NCBI GenBank assembly: GCA_963978895.1
Contig: OZ022238.1
Location: 39,011,820-39,075,819, forward strand
DNA from: Erpobdella octoculata
Taxonomy: Eukaryota > Annelida > Clitellata > Hirudinida > Erpobdellidae
Length of the DNA: 64,000 nucleotides
Direction of reading: 5' to 3'
Notes under the pieces: generated by a model
What the model saw: the letters and a program-made list of their open reading frames with translations, nothing else
What the model was told of the DNA's origin: nothing
The model's database searches: none
Made by a program: the position numbers and the translations under genes
Shown here: piece after piece, positions 60,701-64,000 of the stretch
How positions within the stretch are numbered: position 1 is the first letter of the stretch
Layout of the letters: every line of letters begins with the position of its first letter

Positions 60701-63700
60701 CATACTGGCAGCGCCTGCTTCACAGGCATATGTGGAGAGGATTTTCTCATTATGTGGTATTTTTGAGTTTTTTTTTAAATTGAATAAACAGTTTTTTAAT
60801 TGACTTGTGTTTAGCTACATCTGCAAAATAGGGAGGTTGCAAACAAAACTAAAATTATTATGAATTCAAAACAAAAACGAAACGGTAATAATAATTCCTA
60901 ATTAAAAACTAAACTGAAATTAAAATTATTGAAAAATTGAAAACTAAAACGAAACGGTAACAATAATTCTGGTTGCAAAACGAAACTGAAACTGAAACTA
61001 AAACTAAATTTATTTCTGAAACTAATTAATCACTGACAGCAAATAAGTTTATAGGCGCTTTTTACTTACTTAGGTTCATTGACGTTTATTCTTCTGCCAT
61101 CATTTGTTACTAATTTTCTTTCTGTTGGTGTTTCTGGTTTTCTGTTTAAATAAACAAGTATTATTAAATATTAACATGTTTCTATCAAGTAATCAAATAC
61201 AGATCAAGTAAATATTTGCTTATATCAATTAATCAAGTACAAATTTGCTTAAATCAAGTAATCAAGTACATATCTGCTTATAGCAGGTAGTTATCCTGCT
61301 CAGTCACCAAAACTGTACTTAGAGTAATAATTAAATCTGTTTGAAAAATTGTACAGCAAAAATATTTATAAAACCTGTAATTTGTTTAAGAAGCAGTAAT
61401 TTTTAATAAAACTTTTAACATAAACCTAACTATTTTTATAAAATTGAAAAAAGCAAGCAATTGGTTAAAAACATATAAGCTAGAACACAGTTTTGAATGG
61501 TCTGAGCCTCAAAACAAGATGAATTACATTTTGTTCTTCTCTTCATTTTTGTTTTGTTTGTGATTGTAAATTCTAGTCCTGCTTTCTGGAGTAAATGCTG
61601 TTGTCTCGTTCCAAAACCTGAAGAATGATGTTTTAAAAGTAAATAAAAATTTATTAGCGAAAAGAAGAAAAATAAAAAATTCACCTCCGCTCCCTTTCTT
61701 CAGGATCTATGCTTTCATCTTTAACTCTGAAAATACAAGATTGACATTAACATTCCCACATACTTCAATTGCATACAAATTATATACATTTTGTTATATC
61801 AAACTTTGATTGGATTATTTAATTCTATTTAAGGTTTTTATCTAAATGTACAGCCAATAAATTGTGAACACGAGAGCTTACAATTTTTCCTCTTCTTTTA
61901 ATTTTTCCTTTTCCTGTAGTAAAAATGTGAAATAAAATTATTAAATCAGAGTGGCTTGATGAGAGTTAACTATAATGAGTCAGCCTACTAAGGATTGTTC
62001 TAAACAAGCTCAGGGTTTGAATAAAAAAGGAGATCAGTGAACTACAGCTCAGGTAACTTATCTTTTGGAAACACTCTTGATGCAGTGTAATATTGAGAGG
62101 AGATACAGTAAGTATATAAAATGTTTCAAACCTAATTTTTTGTAACAAAAAAATAAATATTGATAAAACACATTTATCCTTATAATATTACTCTTATAAT
62201 TAACCTTTATAATCTTACCTGTATAATCTTACCCTTATAAGCCTACCCTCACAAATCTTACCCTTATAATCTTATGTCGTCTTTGTTGTTGTATAATTTC
62301 ACTTCTTAATTCTTCCAAAACCTGAAAAACAAAAAAAAAACTAATTACCAAATGCATTCTAAATCTTAATAAACTCACACCCAACAACCTGAAAAGCAAG
62401 AATTCTTTCTGATTTCGTTATTTCAACGCCATCGAGTTTCTGCGATTTTAAAGAGTAATTAATCATTTATTTTTTAAAGAGTGATTTATTATTTTTTTTA
62501 TACAAAATTTAAATTTCCCTTAATCATAACAACTTTTGCTAATTTAATTTAAATTTATGAATAGATTTGCATCATAAATGTAATAAGTTCTAAGAAGTAT
62601 AATAAAGTTAAAATCAAATGAGACTGCATTTTTCACATTACTTCGAGTTGAGGTAATGATGCAACAACAAATTGACGATATCCTTCAAATTTTGTGCATG
62701 GATTGCCTGTTAAATATCTAAAAAAAAAATTTAATTTAATCTAAAAAATTATTCAATTTTTTCATTTAGAAATGTTTGGATATAACCCACAATTCTCTTA
62801 AATGTTCTAAGCCTGATAAGCTTTCAACACTTGTTAATTCACCAATGAAGTTCACAGTAAGATCCAGTTTAGTCAAAGATTCGCATCCTATGAATTGAAA
62901 AACAAATTTAATAAGCAAGAAACATATGTGGCAGAGAAAGTAACTTTTTTATCTTATCATTTAGTAATTATACCTTCAGAAAGTTTGAACTTTCTCTTTT
63001 TTCCTTGTAAATACAAGTGAAAACTATATAAATAAATTTCCCATAAGCCTAATAACTGAATTTCATTTGAATTGGCATTAATGACTGCAATGCAGTTTCA
63101 AATTAAAAAGTTGGGTGCATAAAATTTTTTTATTATATGGTAGATTAAATGCATTCCACATACAGATTCTGAATCTCAACACTAATTCCAAGTTAGGGTC
63201 AAGCATATCATCCACATACAAAAGTACCAGCCATAAAAGGCAATACTCAAATAGGGATCTGCTACTCTGTGCATATTACATAAACAATATTTGATAATCA
63301 AAGAATGAAAGTCCAAACCTCCCAAGTTTTCTATCTTTTCAATATTATTAAGACCCAGTTTGAGATATTCTAGCTTCTTAAGTCTTCCTAAATTTTCTTT
63401 GAAAATTGAAATAAAAACAAAATATTTTTAAACAATTCCAAATGTTGAAAACGATTTTAGCATTAAATTGAAAAATGAAACAATTTTCAACATAATTTAT
63501 GTTGGACTCATATCAGTGATGGCTTGAAATTTTAGCTTTTATAGAATGGTTGAAAACATTCAATTAAGAATTACAAAATCATTAAATTTTGGGCAAGCAG
63601 CCTTGCTACTGCAATGAAATTTTAGGATGAGAAAAAAACAAAATATTATTTGTTTTATGCGATAAATTTTTATGTATCATTTTCTGCAATTCTAGAATTA

Positions 63701-63960
63701 GCTTACAAAATAAATACAAAAAAAATGTTTATACCAATTTCCATTAATGCTTCATATAACTATTCCTACTTCAATTTTTTTTTACATAATTTTCTTACAT
63801 TATATCCATTTTTCTATTTTAAAGTAAAATTATGACAAAATTTTAATAAACACACAAATGAAAATACTAAAATAAGTTTAACTAACCTATTTTGGGTATT
63901 AAATTACTAGTCAAATCCAATATTTTCAATTCTCTGCACCATTTGTCCAAGTATTCAATT
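57787..63960 (-). CDS. DNAAF11: DNAAF11/LRRC6 (tilB) dynein assembly factor, N-terminus outside window
   Basis: This is a cytoplasmic factor for assembling axonemal dynein arms in motile cilia and flagella. Fifteen exons: 63887-63960, 63319-63396, 62791-62887, 62642-62717, 62389-62439, 62262-62321, 61882-61913, 61685-61726, 61528-61617, 61070-61141, 59880-59945, 59730-59799, 59554-59649, 58345-58424 and 57787-57964. They give 386 codons in one frame, all GT-AG. Leucine-rich repeats come first ([35 protein letters not shown]). The LRR cap follows ([20 protein letters not shown]), then LDGVEI, a charged helical stretch and [16 protein letters not shown]-like domain comes next ([45 protein letters not shown]). 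The C-terminus is EKLEVDPS ... [11 protein letters not shown], as in vertebrate LRRC6. The first coding exon(s) lie beyond 64000. Two hAT insertions sit in its introns. Confidence 0.95.
58007..58306. mobile_element. hAT-type MITE with exact 8-bp target duplication, DNAAF11 last intron
   Basis: CAGTGGCATCACAAGGG ... CTCTAGTGACGCCACTG with CAACACAT on both sides (57999-58006 and 58307-58314). 300 bp, no ORF. Confidence 0.93.
58820..59320. mobile_element. Possible hAT-type MITE, ends uncertain
   Basis: CAGTGTCATCCAGACCCTGG at 58820 and TAAAAAAGTTGAACAGCACT at about 59300 resemble the two ends of a common hAT MITE type. The flanks show no target duplication, so the limits are approximate. It lies in the intron between DNAAF11 exons 13 and 14. 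Confidence 0.4.
59999..61035 (+). mobile_element. Internally deleted hAT element, DNAAF11 intron
   Basis: Ends CAGTGATTA and TAATCACTG, flanked by ACAGAAAA and ACAGCAAA (7 of 8 match). Inside, on the plus strand, a BED finger start ([21 protein letters not shown] 60260-60490) is followed within 200 bp by the end of the dimerisation domain ([20 protein letters not shown], about 60700-60760). The catalytic core is deleted. Subterminal regions are full of GAAACTGAAA/AAAACGAAA repeats. Confidence 0.88.
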
Positions 63961-64000
63961 CTGGAAATCAATCACAAAATTAAGTCAATTAGTTGTTAAT

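Overview
This is a window of AT-rich animal nuclear DNA. The genes are split by short GT-AG introns and sit in a dense field of transposons and simple repeats. No bacterial, viral or organellar gene set is visible. The lactate dehydrogenase-like protein reads closest to arthropod homologues from memory, so an arthropod (possibly a chelicerate) is my best guess. I could not test this by search.

Host genes, all on the minus strand: an intronless DEG/ENaC channel (3075-4588, one-base frameshift); nibrin/NBN, three exons (7832-10103); an eight-exon lactate dehydrogenase-like gene with altered active-site residues (15523-19134); a ZDHHC16-type palmitoyltransferase, eight exons (24708-27368); a SETD4-type SET methyltransferase, eight exons (30774-34827, one extra base in exon 4); and DNAAF11/LRRC6 (tilB), 15 exons, with its N-terminus off the right edge (57787-63960). 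I rebuilt exons by eye from splice sites, phases and family similarity. In nibrin, LDH, ZDHHC16 and DNAAF11 the phases close with no frame error. In the channel and SETD4 the length is off by exactly one base in a homopolymer.

Mobile DNA dominates the rest. Several hAT-type elements have ends fixed by 8-bp target duplications: 11988-13288, 32045-32827, 35864-37590, 52699-55345, 58007-58306 and 59999-61035. Non-autonomous Helitrons have TC...CTAG ends between A and T. Two of them form a head-to-tail dimer at 38189-41158, and an unoccupied copy of the same site lies at 51950-52185. There is a non-LTR retrotransposon with an intact EN-RT ORF (42447-45969), an intact FLYWCH-MULE transposase ORF (49730-51121), an internally deleted piggyBac, decayed hAT transposases, two tRNA-derived SINEs and several unnamed repeat families. 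Long (TGAC)n, (ACAT)n and (AT)n tracts and an 18-bp CCGGTCGC minisatellite lie inside Helitron copies.

The host genes are unrelated in function (ion channel, DNA repair, metabolism, protein lipidation, methylation, ciliary assembly) and nothing suggests they act as one system. The observations most worth following are the LDH-like protein lacking its catalytic histidine, the tandem Helitron dimer with its empty site, and a 54-bp near-perfect hairpin at 27994-28047.
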